Source: Neoceratodus forsteri
Lineage: Eukaryota; Chordata; Ceratodontiformes; Ceratodontidae
Reading direction: 5' to 3'
Assembly (NCBI GenBank): GCA_016271365.2
Contig: CM028131.1
Location: 289,481,001 to 289,545,000, forward strand
DNA: 64,000 nt
Shown: positions 32,862-44,262 of the stretch, in pieces
Layout of the letters: every line of letters starts with the position of its first letter
How positions within the stretch are numbered: the stretch's first letter is position 1
Program-made: the position numbers and the translations under genes
Notes under the pieces: generated by a model
Database searches by the model: none
Seen by the model: only the letters and a program-made list of their open reading frames with translations
Told to the model about the DNA's origin: nothing

Positions 32862-34590
32862 TCCTTCCATAACAAATTTATGGCTGCCTGGGACCACTGC
32901 GCCCCACTAAGGAAAACCAGGATCCAAGATTCTCACTTTTCCTGGATCTCTGCTGAGCTGCTGGCCTGCCTTCGAGTTATCATCTGGCCTGGCGGTCCTA
33001 TAAAACCACCAGCTCACCTGCTGCCCTGTTAAATTGTCGGTCCCTTTGCAATGCTTGCACCACAGCCACCAGACTTGCACAATTCGATTACTTTGCATTC
33101 ACACCCAGAATAACCTAAATCACCAATCCAAGTCCTGGAACGTATCCCCCACCCAGTCCTTCACACCTGCTCTCAAGACTGGTAACTCCACATCACTGAC
33201 CCTGATGCTGTTGCTGTGTCTCTCAACTCCTTCTTTATCACCTGCTCCCTATCTCTTCTCCCCCACCCATTACACTCCCTCTCCTTCTCTTCCACCCCTT
33301 CCTTGGCCTCTCAAGGCCCTTCTAATGCTTAACCCACCCAAGGGTACAAGCCCAGATGGTACTGACCCCCAAGCTTCTGTACCTCTGTGCACCAGTTTTA
33401 GCCTTCCCTATTCCCCTACTCTTTAACCCTCTTCTCTGCCACCTGTTTTCAATGCCTGTAAATGGGCTACTGTCATTCCCCTCCAAAAAGGGGGCGATCC
33501 TTCCACTCTTGGAAACTACTGACCCAGTTCCCTCCTGCCCACATTGGCCAAGCTCCAGGAACATTCTGTGTCAACTCACCCATTCATCAACTCCTCCTTT
33601 TTCACTCCTTTCCAGTCTGGTTTCAGGAAGTCCCATTCCATATCTGCCGCCCTTATCTGACTCACTGACTCCATCCACTCCAGTATGGACCAGGGCCAAA
33701 TTACTTCCGCCATCTTTGTCCACCTGGCAACTGCCTTCAACACTGTGTCACATGCCCTTCACTGGGACAGGCTTAAGACAACAGAGCTCTCTGTCTCCTC
33801 AGTCAGCTGGTTCTGCTCCTCCCTTGAGGGCAGGTCGCAAGCTGTCTGTACTGGAGACATCCTTTCCCCTCCATTCCCTACATGCTCAGGCAACCCCAAG
33901 GATCTGTTCTGGGCCCCATACCCTTCTTCGTATTCCTATATGACCTCCCGTCTGCCTGTTGCTCTGTGTTCATCCCAATGTACGCAGTTGACACTGTGCT
34001 GTTTCTGGCTCCTCTGTTGCTGACCTTGCCATCTCTAAGAGGATCTTGGCAGTGCTCAGCACTGGTTCCATTCAACCCTTATGTTCCTCAATGCCAACAA
34101 AATCTGACACAGGCCTGACAGACTCTCTTCCCTTCCCTTCCCTCCTTCCACACCCTTGATTGTACTGTGCTTGCTGATATCCCCTCCTTTAAGTACCCTG
34201 ATGTCTGACTGGACTGCCACCTCGACTTTTCAAAGCACATTGACGCACTCTACCACAAGCTTCACCCCCAAACTGGGCGTGGTGTGTAGAAACAAAGCCA
34301 GTATACCTCTCCCTGCCCGCAGGGACCAAGTCATGAAAACAATCCTTCCCACTCTCGACTACAGCAACACTGTCTACAGCGCCACTCCCAAGTTCACCCT
34401 TGCCAGACTGGTTTCACTCTTTCTGCCACTCTGACTTGGACTGCCTCCCTCATACACATCACTGCTCTCTACTCCTCCCTCGATGCCGGACGCTGCATAC
34501 ACTCTGCTACTTTCGCCTCCAAATTCTGGTTTGGCCCACCCTCCTGTTTCCCTCATCCCCACCGTCAGATTTATTTCTAAAGCTAGGGTG
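32862..34590 (+). pseudogene. LINE reverse transcriptase, degraded
   Basis: Plus-strand RT of a non-LTR retrotransposon in several frames. Visible are KGTSPDGTDPQA (finger region), HLATAFNTVSHALHWDRL (motif A, D to A change), RQPQGSVLGPIPFFVF (motif B region) and YAVDTVLF (motif C YADD with A-V-D). The C-terminal part is only weakly readable to about 34590. It looks like the L2/CR1 group. Inactive. It continues the endonuclease parts at 23200 and 31575. Confidence 0.7.
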
Positions 34591-35379
34591 ATCAGAAACC
34601 ACAGAAACTAGCTAAATGGCAACCAAAATTTCTAAAACGTTTGATCCAAAAAATGTTTTAAACTTTGTTATATGTCTAATTAATTATTCATGAGCTAAAC
34701 CAGCTTACTGATTTGGCTGCTGTGCCAGTCTGAAATCGCTTAGGAATGATGAGCACAGCAGCCACACACCTGATCACGCGCTCTCTGCAGTTCTGAATCA
34801 CTTTACTGTCAAAATTTCCTAAATGAAATGGAAAAATAAATAAATAAATAACTACTGCATTCCAGCAAATTACTATTCCAAAATTCCTTTTCTGCATAGC
34901 GAGTCTAACCCTCCACATGACACTATCAGTAGTACTGACAGCACGTCACCTCCCAGGATCATCACCACAGAAAACAACTTGCAGCATGCAGCAGTCAATG
35001 TGCACTGCCACCAAAAAAATATATATATATAAATATATATACACACACACATTTTTGCAATTAGACTTACAATCGCAATAATGACCTCACAACCGTTTAT
35101 TTCCTAGGTATTAATGACCGGCCAGTGGGGGTTGGCCTGAGGCTCCACTCCTCCGGCCGGTCACAATCCCCAGGAAATGACTGGCTGTTCGGTCATTATT
35201 GTTTAATTAAACAAGGCAGAACAATTCAATTTGTTAAGAAAAACTAAAGTCACCTAGACTACAGTATTAGCAACAATTGTTGCATCAGCGTAACAAGTAA
35301 TGCTCAAACAAGCTGAAAAAGAATCAATTACTGTTATGAACCTTTTTCCAGGTTCTGGAAGGGGAGGCAGGGATTAGGA
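34591..35379. other. AT-rich DNA with microsatellites and palindromic piece
   Basis: An (aaat)-type run lies at 34835-34850 and an AT/AC microsatellite at 35019-35052. Around 35110-35190 are inverted pieces of taatgaccggcc that could be a small transposon remnant. No gene is seen. Confidence 0.4.
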
Positions 35380-35940
35380 ATTGTTTAAGTTAGTGAAAGA
35401 TCCCTTTGGAAGATACCATAGCAAGTCATTTTTTTCTTCAAACCCTAGGAATCTTTCACTTGAGTTAAACAAGTGCAGATTCCACAGCAGTACCTTGGGA
35501 GGATGGGTATACATAACTTATTTAGGGAAAAAGTTCTGCAAGACAGCAGTGCCAAAACTGGCATCTCTTCTGGGTTCTATGTTCAGACAGTAATGCTTTG
35601 TGGAAACGTGCACTGTTTTCCAGGTAGCTGCTTTACAAATCTCTTGCAAGGAGATACCCCTTGATGCTGCCACAGAGGCAGAAGTGCCTCTTGTAGTGTG
35701 TGCCCTGAGCTCGCTTGGAGGCAGTTTGCCAGCTGCATCATAACAGAAGTGTAAGCAACATACTATCCAGCAGGAAACTGTTCCCTTGGATGCTGGTCTG
35801 CCCTTCCCCACTTCACCATAGGTAACATACATCTGAGTGGTAGTGGACCTGGCATCCTTTGTGAGGTCCAAATAGTAACTCTGTGCCCTTTTCACATCCA
35901 GATTGTGAAACGTTTGCTCATTTGAGCTGATGTTCATGTG
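35380..35940 (-). pseudogene. F: YR C-terminal fragment and ICR of an A-like DIRS
   Basis: A 139-residue open frame (35518-35937) carries RAHTTRGTSASVAASRGISL (H-x-x-R) and VSTKHYCLNIEPRRDASFG (tyrosine). It is related to group A but clearly diverged. 35380-35470 has two arms in reverse orientation around tttttttcttcaaaccctag, like an ICR. The rest of the element is missing; a SINE and tandem repeat abut it at 35941. Confidence 0.75.
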
Positions 35941-35944
35941 AAGA

Positions 35945-36205
35945 AAACTGTCTCAGTGGCTCAGTAGGTAGCACACTTGCCTCTGGGGCTGGAAGATCAT
36001 AAGGTCGTGGGTTCTAGCACCACACCAGGTACTTGGGGTACTACCCATAACTGACACTGTAGTACACCATGAGAAGATGCTGCACTTTTGAGGTGCTGTC
36101 CTTCGGAAGAGAGGTTAAACCAAGGCCCGTTCTGCCCATCTCTGGTCACTGTCCAAATGGAAGTGAAAGATTTCATGGTACTTACTGAAGAAGAATAGGG
36201 GAATT
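35945..36205 (+). mobile_element. V-SINE-like element
   Basis: A tRNA-like head, gtggctcagtaggtagcaca with ggtcgtgggttctagcacc as B box, is followed by the central block gtgctgtccttcggaagagaggttaaac. That block is the conserved centre I know from vertebrate V-SINEs. The 3' end runs into the first unit of the tandem repeat. Confidence 0.75.
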
Positions 36206-36715
36206 TTTATTCATAACTTCAGAGAACATATAAACAAATCAGTGTTTCTTCATACAAAGTCATAATAAGGAGAAAACTTAAAACACAAAGGAGTATTACT
36301 TCATACTTGAAACCCTAAACAGAAATAAAATTACTGTAGGCATACCCACTCCCTACTAAAAGAGTAGGGGCATTTTTTTAATCATAACTTAAAAGAACAT
36401 ATGAACAAGTTAGTATTGCATCATCCATAAGCATAAAAAAGGAAAAATGAAATCATAATACAGTATTACATCATACTATAAACCCTTACAGAAATGAAAA
36501 TACTGTAACCCATACCCCCTCCCAACGAAAAGAGTAGGGGAATTTTGTATTCATAACTTAAAAAACCATACAAACAAAGCAGTATTTCTTCATACAAATT
36601 ACTCAAAAAATAAACCATAAACACAAAAAAGTATTACTTCACACTTTAAACCCTAAACATAAATAAAATTACTGTAAGCATTTTATTTAGGAGTAGGGAC
36701 ATTTTTTTCCATAAC
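36193..36715 (+). repeat. Tandem repeat, about 170-bp unit, three copies
   Basis: Units begin near 36193, 36363, 36532 and 36692 (partial), each with agtaggggaattttt-like start, cataactt and a catac-rich middle. Spacing is 170, 169 and 160 bp. A-rich and non-coding. It touches the V-SINE tail, which may have seeded it. Confidence 0.75.
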
Positions 36716-37403
36716 TTTAGCCCGCTGGAAGCCAGGCTGTGTGCGTCCGCAGCCGGGGAGGTCACCATGAGCGATCCCCAGAGGGATGTTACCTGCTCCA
36801 GCGACTCCTGAGGGAGACGCTGTAGAGAAGTTCCTTGTCCCAGTGCTCTCCTTCTTCCATCGGCCTTCGGGGAAGTGGATGCCTGCCTCAGTTTTTGAGC
36901 CCTTTCAATAGAACTCATTTTTCTTTAGAATATGGGCTTCCAGGGATTGCTGCCGCTTTTCCGGTAGCCACGCTGAAACTGAGGCAGTGCTGGCACTTCC
37001 CGACCGGGTGATCGGGCCTAGGCAGAACAGGCACAGGGAGTGATCATTCTTTTGTGCGGTAGCTACGCCACACCTAATCGCATTCTATTTTGTGCTCGAG
37101 GGTGTAGGGACGACGACACCGATTTTATAGTATTGAAATTAGTTTAAAAATAATGATTTTTCGTAAAAAATGATCAAGGTAGGGGCTTAGGGCAATGAAC
37201 TTTCCATGAAGCGCTGCCCGAGCTAACAGCGGAAAGAACTGAAGCAGGATGTCTCGGGACCGCCCTTTATACACCGCCTCCTGACGTGGGGGCGGTCCTC
37301 GCCAGGACCAAGAATGCTAGAAATGTTTCCGTGGGATCCTGCCGCCTGCTGGCGTCAGTCCTATATGTAATTACCTACTGCAAGAGCCCTCTCGAAGTAA
37401 GAT
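36716..37403 (-). mobile_element. E': 5' end of a group E DIRS element
   Basis: It holds the right ITR (37220-37403, ending gaagtaagat) and the gag N-terminal head around 36900-37110, matching 13229-13570 of E0 at nucleotide level (ggcagtgctggcacttc). A short piece MSSIERAQKLRQ at 36918 continues the head. Everything beyond 36716 is lost. The right end joins C1 ICR sequence ctcctgttaacagg, so E' was inserted in C1 at ctagaa. Confidence 0.75.
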
Positions 37404-37470
37404 CTCCTGTTAACAGGTGAGTAACCGGTTTTTCTTGGATTGTTGGATATGTTGTTCATCAACACTGGTT
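37404..37470. repeat. ICR of C1, partial
   Basis: It reads ctcctgttaacaggtgagta and then ggatatgttgttcatcaaca, matching the ICR of C2 at 51190-51260. The first bases are cut off by E'. Confidence 0.75.
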
Positions 37471-37520
37471 GGCAGACTCCTAGCAGTTCTCCGGGAGGAG
37501 GTAGGCAAGGCGCTCACCCC

Positions 37521-38528
37521 CTACATAGGGAACAGAGATTGGAGAACCGAGGCCCCAAAACCAGTATCCCGGCGTGACTCAAGGGTGATGTGGTAATGGG
37601 TAATGAAGGTATTTGCGGACTTCCAAGTAGCAGCCCAACTGATTTCCTGGATAGGGATGTCCCTGGAAGCAGCCACAGATGCAGTAGTATGGTGGGCAGA
37701 ATGAGCTCTTATCCCTCTGGGAGGCTCCATACCCGCCAACTCATAGCACAGACCTATGCATGATGTAATCCATCTTGCTATGGTCTGTTTAGCTGCAGGT
37801 CTGCCAGAAGTGGCTTCAGCGTAGGTGACAAACAGCTGGTGAACCTCTCCACAAATTTCCACCATCCTTTCCATATAGCAAGAGAGCACGTCTCAGGTCC
37901 AAGGTATGGAGCCTGTACTCGGCGTCCGAGGTGTAATTAGGGTAGTATACCGGCAGAGTCCACACCTGGTTAAGGTGAAACTCTGACACCACCTACGGAA
38001 GGAATTTCGGTTGAGGGCGCAGGATAACTTTGTCCCTGTGGAAGACCAGATAAGGGGAGTCCACCGAAAGTGCCTGGAGCTCCCCTGTCCTTCTGGCAGA
38101 CGTGATAGCCACCAGGATGGCAGTCTTCCATGACAAGTGTGACAGCTCACACTTGTGCACTGATTCGAACGGTTTGCCCATGAGCTTTGCCAGTACCAGC
38201 AGTAGATCCCATGGAGGTGGAGGTTCATGCCCCAGAGGGGATATGTGATCCAGGCCTTTGAAGAAGCATCCAACCACCGTCTCCTGTGCCAATGTCGGCA
38301 GACCGACCCACGCCCGGTAAGCAGAAATGGCTGTCAGATGCACCCTAAGGGTCGATGACCGTAGACTCCTTTTGGAGAGAGAACAAAGGCAGTTGAGAAT
38401 GTTAGCAACAGAACAGGATAAGGGATCCAGACCCTTACCCTGACACCAAATGGAAAACCTTTTTCATTTGAAGGCATAACATTTCCTGGTCGATTCCTTT
38501 CGAGATGCCTCCACCACAGTGTAGACAT
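37521..38528 (-). pseudogene. Tyrosine recombinase of C1, frameshifted
   Basis: Pieces 37521-37889 and 37993-38343. The first has H-x-x-H in RAHSAHHTTASVAAS (R of H-x-x-R changed to H) and the tyrosine in FITHYHITLESRRDTGFG. The second has ITSARRTGELQALS with the first arginine. The N-terminal part near 38334-38528 is shifted. The catalytic change and shifts mean it is dead. It lies between RH and the ICR as in the other copies. Confidence 0.8.
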
Positions 38529-39341
38529 CTTCAGAAAGACCCAAAGCCTGGAACTCTAGCTGCTCAGGTACCAGGCTGTCAGGTGCAGGGATTGAAGGTC
38601 CAGATGGAAGACCTTCCCCTGGTTCAGAGATATCAGGTCCGGTGTGTAGAAAGCCAGCTCTGGGGCCTGCAGCTGAGGCTGAGGAGAGAGTGGATACCAG
38701 AACTGGCGGCCAGTCTGGGGCTACCAGAATCACCTTCACCTTGTCCCTCCTCACCTTGAGTAACACCTTGTGGATCAAGGGAAATGGAGGGAAAGCGTAG
38801 AGGAGGCCTGAGGTCCATGGCCTCGAGAAGGGATCCCCCTGCAGCATGCCCTGCTGAGGGGGCCGGGCATGATACAGCCTCAGCTTGGTGTTTTCCCTGG
38901 AGGCAAAACAGCTCCACCATCAGTTTGCCCCAAAGGGAGAACAGGCTGTAAGCTACCTCTGGATGGAGAGACCACTCGTGGGATGTCTGGCTTATACGGC
39001 TGAGAGCAACCGCCAGCTGGTTCAAGGCTCCTGCCACATGGATGGCTAGGTGATCTGCCTCGAACCGGCTTACGAGGGTCCAGATGTGGAGTGCCTCCTT
39101 GCACAGCAGATGGGAGTGCGTGCTGCATTGTTTGTTGAGGTAGTACATGGTCGTGGTATTGTCCGTTTGGACTTGAACCACTTGACCCTGGAGCTGAGGA
39201 GCGAAAGCGGACAGTGCCAGTCTGACTGCTCTGAGCTCCAGCAGGCTGATGTGCCATCGGGACTCCTCGGGGGTCCAGAACCCATGGGTCCTGTTGTTCC
39301 CCCATGTGGGCTCCCCAGCCCATGAAGAAGGCATCGGTCAT
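38464..39341 (-). pseudogene. RNase H and PPF block of C1
   Basis: A 233-residue frame (38633-39334) holds SLLELRAVRLALSAF, QTDNTTTMYYLNKQCSTHS and ALNQLAVALSRISQ of RNase H. A second frame at 38464-38847 holds LLYAFPPFPLIHKVLLKV and KVILVAPDWPP, the block found downstream of RH in all copies. The PPF motif and position fit the DIRS1 methyltransferase-like region; that is inference. Frames overlap, so one shift is needed. Confidence 0.75.
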
Positions 39342-39344
39342 GAG

Positions 39345-40050
39345 GATGACCGTCTGCTAGGGGCGAACAAATGGGATCCCTTCCTGTAACCGGTCTGGGG
39401 GCGGTCCACCACTGGAGAGCGTCCCACATCTTCAGCGTTACAGTGATCAGCTGGTCAAAATGACCGTGGCGCTGAGTACACTGGGTGGTCAGCTCCCATT
39501 GGGGGGGGGGGCACATGTGCAACTGGGCCCAACAGACCACTGAGGTGCACACTGCCATGTAACCCAGAAGTCGCAAAAAGTCCAGGGCAGGGCGCAAGTG
39601 CCCAACTAGAAATGATTAGGCAAAGGAAGAGAGTACCTCCACCCTGTCCGCTGGGAGCAGGCTCTGGCTTGAAAAGAGTCGAGCTTTGCCTCTATGAAGC
39701 CCATCACCTGGGAAGGCACAAGTTCCGACTTGGCCTTGTTGATCAGGAGGCCGAGCTGGGAGCATGTCTGAAGGGCCAGATCCCTGGACCTCTCCACCTC
39801 CTGTTGGGTGGAACCTGCCATTAACCAATTGTCGAGGTAGGGGTACATTCTGACTCCCCGAGGCCAGAGATGGGCCGCCACCACTGCAATGCATTTGGTG
39901 AAGACCTGAGGGGCCAATGACAGGCCATACAGCATGGCTTGGAGTCGGAACTCGTACAGGGTCCCTTCGACCCTGAAGTGAAGGAACCTCTGATGGGGAC
40001 AGACAGATTGGGACGTGAAAGAACATGTCCTGCAGATCCAGTGAACAGAA
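39345..40050 (-). pseudogene. Reverse transcriptase of C1, C-terminal part
   Basis: The frame 39606-40103 holds FHFRVEGTLYEFRLQAMLYG (normally RAMPFG) and YPYLDNWLMAGS. The second catalytic aspartate is N, as in C3. It is cut at 40050 by D; the fingers resume at 44263. The frame crosses into D, so its first residues are not RT. Confidence 0.8.
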
Positions 40051-40262
40051 ATGAAAATGATGTACCTACCGTAATTCTTGATCTTCTCTTGTATCTTCAC
40101 CATTCATTACTGCTTGGGTGTAGCCGGAGGCGCGCACCCACCACGGGAGTGTTTTCTCTCAGAGCAGAGCCGGCGCCGCCCCTGAGAGTGACGCACAACA
40201 TGGTGCGCGAGGGGCAGCCCTTAGGCGCCGCAGACTCCTCCTACATCCCAGTTCTGTTATCC
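40051..40262 (+). repeat. Left ITR of D
   Basis: The tip is atgaaaatgatgtacctacc. From gaatggtgaa inward it is the reverse complement of the right ITR, including tgggtgtagccggaggcg and ctcctcctacatc. Confidence 0.9.
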
Positions 40263-41210
40263 GGAGAGGTGAAATAAAGGCAAGAATAAAAAGAGTGAAG
40301 CAAAAGAGCTGAGGGATAGAAAAAGGAAAGGATATAAACTGAAAAAGGCATAAGCCGGTAGAGGACAGAAAAAAAGGGGGACCTACCTAAAGGGGTCACA
40401 GGGTCTCACTGCTGGGGCAGCTCCAAGGGTGGAACAGATATAGGAGGAAAAGAAGAGGGAAAAAAAAAGAAGGAGAGAGGAAAAAGGAGAAAGAGGGATG
40501 TTGGGAGGGAAGAACTCTGCCAAATCAGATATTGGTTGGAGGATTGTAAGCTCGGAACCAAAAACAAGGGAGCAAGGATCCCACTGGATAAAATTTGAAG
40601 AAGGTTCAACCGAGCAGTTTTAACAGTTTGGATATAAAAGGCATATTCTTTACACCTCCCACCATCCCCAACCATTTAAATTCTAGCTGAGAGCTCACAA
40701 TCTGTTCCGAAAGGAAAGCGCTCAACTAGCAAGGGAAAGATCTTATTTAGCACTTTGTTAAGCATTAACACCTGTGTGTGGGGGGGGGGGAAGAGGGGTT
40801 AGGGCACCCTTTTACATGAAGAATAGAATAGGAACTCAGACCCCTGAAGGCAAGGCAAAGATCACCAACTCCAGAAGGGAAGTGTCAGGACAGCGAAGTA
40901 GCAGAGACTGACATAGGAGATCAAGGCTTGCCAGAGCGGACCTTGCAAGGAGAGAGAGCCAGATAATGGCTGGTCTCCTAAACTGTGAATTGAACAGCAT
41001 GTACAAGAGAAAGACCAACAGGCCACCCCCTAGGGGTAATCGGAAAGAGTTCTCTCAGGACAGAATATATCCCACTCATTCCCCTTCTCCCTCAGAAATG
41101 CAGGATTTTTGTTTGGCATAAAGGCCAACAAAGAAGAGGGAAGGAACGAGCAGGGAGGGGGAGATGCCGACGTAGGAGGCCCTAGAGGGGAAGGTGGTGG
41201 GGTATCAGAA
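40263..41210. other. Non-coding filler of D
   Basis: About 950 bp of A/G-rich DNA lie between the left ITR and the ICR. No domain is visible. In full DIRS elements of group A, B and C this gap is 250 to 450 bp. Confidence 0.5.
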
Positions 41211-41302
41211 ATGAATGGTGAAGATACAAGAGAAGATCAAGAATTATGGTAGGTATGTAATTTTCATATCTTCCCTTGTCAGTCTTCACCATTCATTACT
41301 GC
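41211..41302. repeat. ICR of D
   Basis: 41211-41267 is the reverse complement of 40051-40107. 41268-41302 is the reverse complement of about 44228-44262. The join gaaaattacatacc next to gggaagat encodes the circle junction. Confidence 0.9.
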
Positions 41303-41421
41303 CAGGGTGAGTACTAAGCCCCCCTGCAGGGGGACAAGAGAAACCCTGAGGGAACAAGACCCACAGCCTCCTGTTGGTGGAAAACAGAAGGGAGAGACCT
41401 TGGGCTAATCAAACGAAAAGC

Positions 41422-43102
41422 CTAAAGCTGAGGAGAGCTAGAAGATGTCCCTTGAAGATGAGGAGATGGAGGAAGCCCCTGCAGAAGTCTCCTAGCTCTG
41501 GTGGAAAACAGACGGGTCCCTCGGAAGGCAGAGCGAATCACCCTACGCCGGGCTAGGGGTGACAACCTTGATAGACGAAAGCCATGCAGTCGCCTAATGC
41601 AGATCTCTGTCCCTGTAAACCTGGAAGCCACCTCGCTGACGTCATAAGATGCCCTTGCTTGGTGTCTTGCCAGCTCCAGGCCTAGAGCAGAGAGAGCAAT
41701 GGCCTGTCTAGATTGCTCCGAGTCAGGCATAGATGCTAGGACCTGAGATAGCATCGACCATAGATGCCTGTTGTAGGCAGCATGGTGTGCCTGATGTGAT
41801 GTGATACAGAGTATCGCCCGAGAGGAAGAGAACACTTTTCTCCCCAACCAGTCAAATTGTAAAGAATCTGAGTCTGGCGGTCGGTCGTACGCCAGGCGAC
41901 GGTGCCCTGAAGGAGTCTCTAGGTATACCAATCACAAAGTCGGGTTGGGAAGAGAACCTAGGGACTCAGATGGGGCACAATACCTCCTCCTGCAGTCTGC
42001 TGGGGCTGGGATAGGGTCAGCTAGAGACTGCCAGGAACGGACAGATGCCTCCTGGAAAGGAAAGGAATAGGCCAGGATGGCACCACCAAATGTTGGGCAC
42101 TGAATTCACTGAGGAATTCACATGTCGCCCGTTCATTACTGTCTCGCCTAACAAAGGAAATACCAAGATTCTTCACCATCCGACAGGAAGTGCTGACATT
42201 CGGTGAAATCAGCATCGGAAGAGAGGTGAGCAGAGGGTTCCTCTCCCTCAGAGGAGGGAAACTAGGATGATGGGGAACTCGAATGTCCAGAGGACTCCTA
42301 TGGTGGTGGTGGGGATAGACGAAACACCCGCTCATGCATGCATCTAACATATATGGGGAAGGCTGCTGCAGTGCCTGTGAACATCTCCCAGGATAACGGC
42401 CCGTTAGGACCGACATGGCCTGGGAAAGAGGAGGATGACTGCAGAGGAACAGGAGAGGGGAACCTACGAAGAGGCAACTGTCCTCTGCTAGCGCTCTGCA
42501 AAACGGAGCCAGAGCTGGCGAGGTCCCGGATAACAAACCAGGTCGCAGAACAGAACCCTGGGGATGCGAACCTTGGCAGAGCCTGGGGGGGGTCCTCCCC
42601 GTGACGTGCCTGGGGCCGAATGGATCCAGGAGGACGGCCCACAGCAACACCACCAGAGGGATCCGCCGAACCCACGAGGGAGAGGCGGGGCTTGGCGCTA
42701 CAGCTCCTACCCACAACCTGAGGGGAGGCAGACGGAAGTCAGCTCGCCTCACCGCGGCCCCTCAACCCCTCTGACTCAGGTTGCCCTTCTCCTCAACGTC
42801 AGCGACACAGCCCATCGATCCAGGGGTCTCCAAGGGGAGCCCCCCGAAGACAGGGCCCCGAGTCCACCCCGAGAAGATGCGGCAGCACCGGAGATGGCAG
42901 CTGCCACAGCCCCCTGTGGGAGAACAGCCCTCTCCCCAACCTCCACACCATCTCCTCTCAAAGGCTCCTGGATACCCCCAGCCTGGGAGTCCTCAGAAGA
43001 AGACTGCTGTGGAGACTGAGGAATGGGCGTGCTGGGCTGCCTGACACCATGTCCCACAGAAGACTCCAATCCCGAAGAATCGGGGAGCCAGGATGGATCC
43101 AC
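41422..43102 (-). pseudogene. gag core of D
   Basis: A 169-residue frame (41422-41931) carries RPPDSDSLQFDWLGRKVFSS and SHQAHHAAYNRHL, aligning with PPDKDS...KKxYxxxSLGLR of groups A and C and the PPDPDSKQMDTM of B1. The rest to 43102 continues in other frames (42021-42752, 42776-43102) that are Pro/Ser/Arg-rich. Gag identity rests on this shared core. No enzyme motif. Confidence 0.7.
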
Positions 43103-43341
43103 GTCCTAATCGTCCATTTCCAAGGAAGAGGCGACCAGCAGGACCTCAATACTGGCCACCCCAGGAGTCTCCTGGGAAACTGCACCGCGATCGGCACCGG
43201 TGCCACACACGGTGCCGGTCAACACCCCAGCACCTGAGACAACGCCCAAACCTGGTTCCGACCCCAGCCTCTTAGCCGAATCCTAGCACCGCCCTCGGCG
43301 CTGAAGCCAACACGGCGCAGCAAAGCGGTGGCGCCCCTGAA

Positions 43342-43821
43342 TCACTGGCGCCGCTCCAAGATGGTGCTGGAAAGCGGCATCAAGGGTACATCTACGCTGG
43401 GCCCAGCAACCACGGGCAGCGACACTGGGGGAGCCTGCACTTCTGAAGAGGTGACTGCTGAGGTTGTGTCTCCACTGCGGCCCCAGGAGGGACCACAGCA
43501 TTCCTCAGACACCGCAAAAGAGACCCCCTCCTCAGCAAGACTTGAAGATGAGGAGGCCTCCTCCTCTCCAGGCCGTATAGACCTGGGAGGGGACCTGGAG
43601 GAAGGGTCTAAAGTTCTTACCTGGGAGGCCCGAGAGCGACGCCATCCTCCAAAAGTTGGCGGGGCCTTGACGATCTTGAATGCGTGGACTTTGAGAACAC
43701 GGTGGTCCATCGAGAAACAGGCGTCGCATCTGTCCATATTATGGTTAGGTTCCAAGCAACAAAGACAAACATCATGTCTGTCCATTATGGAAAAATGCCA
43801 GCCACAGGAGCACCGATGCAT
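43342..43821 (-). CDS. gag N-terminal head of D, 159 open residues
   Basis: A frame beginning with Met at 43821 reads CSCGWHFSIMDRHDVCLCCL, then EPNHNMDRCDACFSMDHRV. It has the same C-x-C-G, H, C-x2-C, H, C-x2-C order as B1 and E0. An acidic Ser/Pro tail follows. It begins about 200 bp inside the right ITR, as gag does in other copies. This is the best preserved part of D. Confidence 0.75.
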   Translation of the reverse strand: MHRCSCGWHFSIMDRHDVCLCCLEPNHNMDRCDACFSMDHRVLKVHAFKIVKAPPTFGGWRRSRASQVRTLDPSSRSPPRSIRPGEEEASSSSSLAEEGVSFAVSEECCGPSWGRSGDTTSAVTSSEVQAPPVSLPVVAGPSVDVPLMPLSSTILERRQ

Positions 43822-44029
43822 GGGGACACGGCCCGCGCTTTCGACTTACGTTTAGCTCCTGAACCAGACATGATGCGAAATCAACACTCTAAACAGAAAA
43901 GCTCCAGGTATCGTTGGAAAAATAATAAAAGTAACTGCTTATCGGAAAAACGACATCTGGGAAAAACAAACCAGGATACAGGACATGGCGTTGAAGAACG
44001 ACGAGAACACAGCCTAGTGGCGCAGTAAC

Positions 44030-44262
44030 TTTTCTGGCTCCACATAGCAGGTGTAGCCTCAATGGCAGGAGAAACAGAACTGTGATGTAGGAGGAGTCTG
44101 CGTCGCCTAACGGCCGCCCCTGTGCATCACGTAGTGCGTCACTCTTTGGGGCGGCGCCATCGGCACTGACTCCTCTAAGAACAAAAAAAACCTCCCGTGG
44201 CGGGTGCACGCCTCCGGCTACACCCAAGCAGTAATGAATGGTGAAGACTGACAAGGGAAGAT
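44030..44262 (-). repeat. Right ITR of D
   Basis: It ends gactgacaagggaagat and is followed by C1 host sequence ccacatg. Its inner part reads gatgtaggaggagtctgcg, mirrored at 40220. Confidence 0.9.

Larger units (their letters stand above)
40051..44262 (-). mobile_element. D: gag-only DIRS-type element with ITRs and ICR
   Basis: D is 4212 bp. Left ITR 40051-40262 and right ITR 44030-44262 match over about 150-200 bp. An ICR at 41211-41302 holds the reverse complements of the two tips in adjoining order. The only coding homology is a gag with a Cys/His head and a PPDSDS core. No RT, RH or YR signal is seen. It sits in the C1 RT at GAA and ends GAT, with no target duplication. It would need proteins from another element, so it looks non-autonomous. 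Confidence 0.85.

Noticed and set aside
35085..35195. Small DNA transposon with taatgaccggcc ends
   Set aside because: Inverted pieces are short and unequal, and no target duplication is seen.
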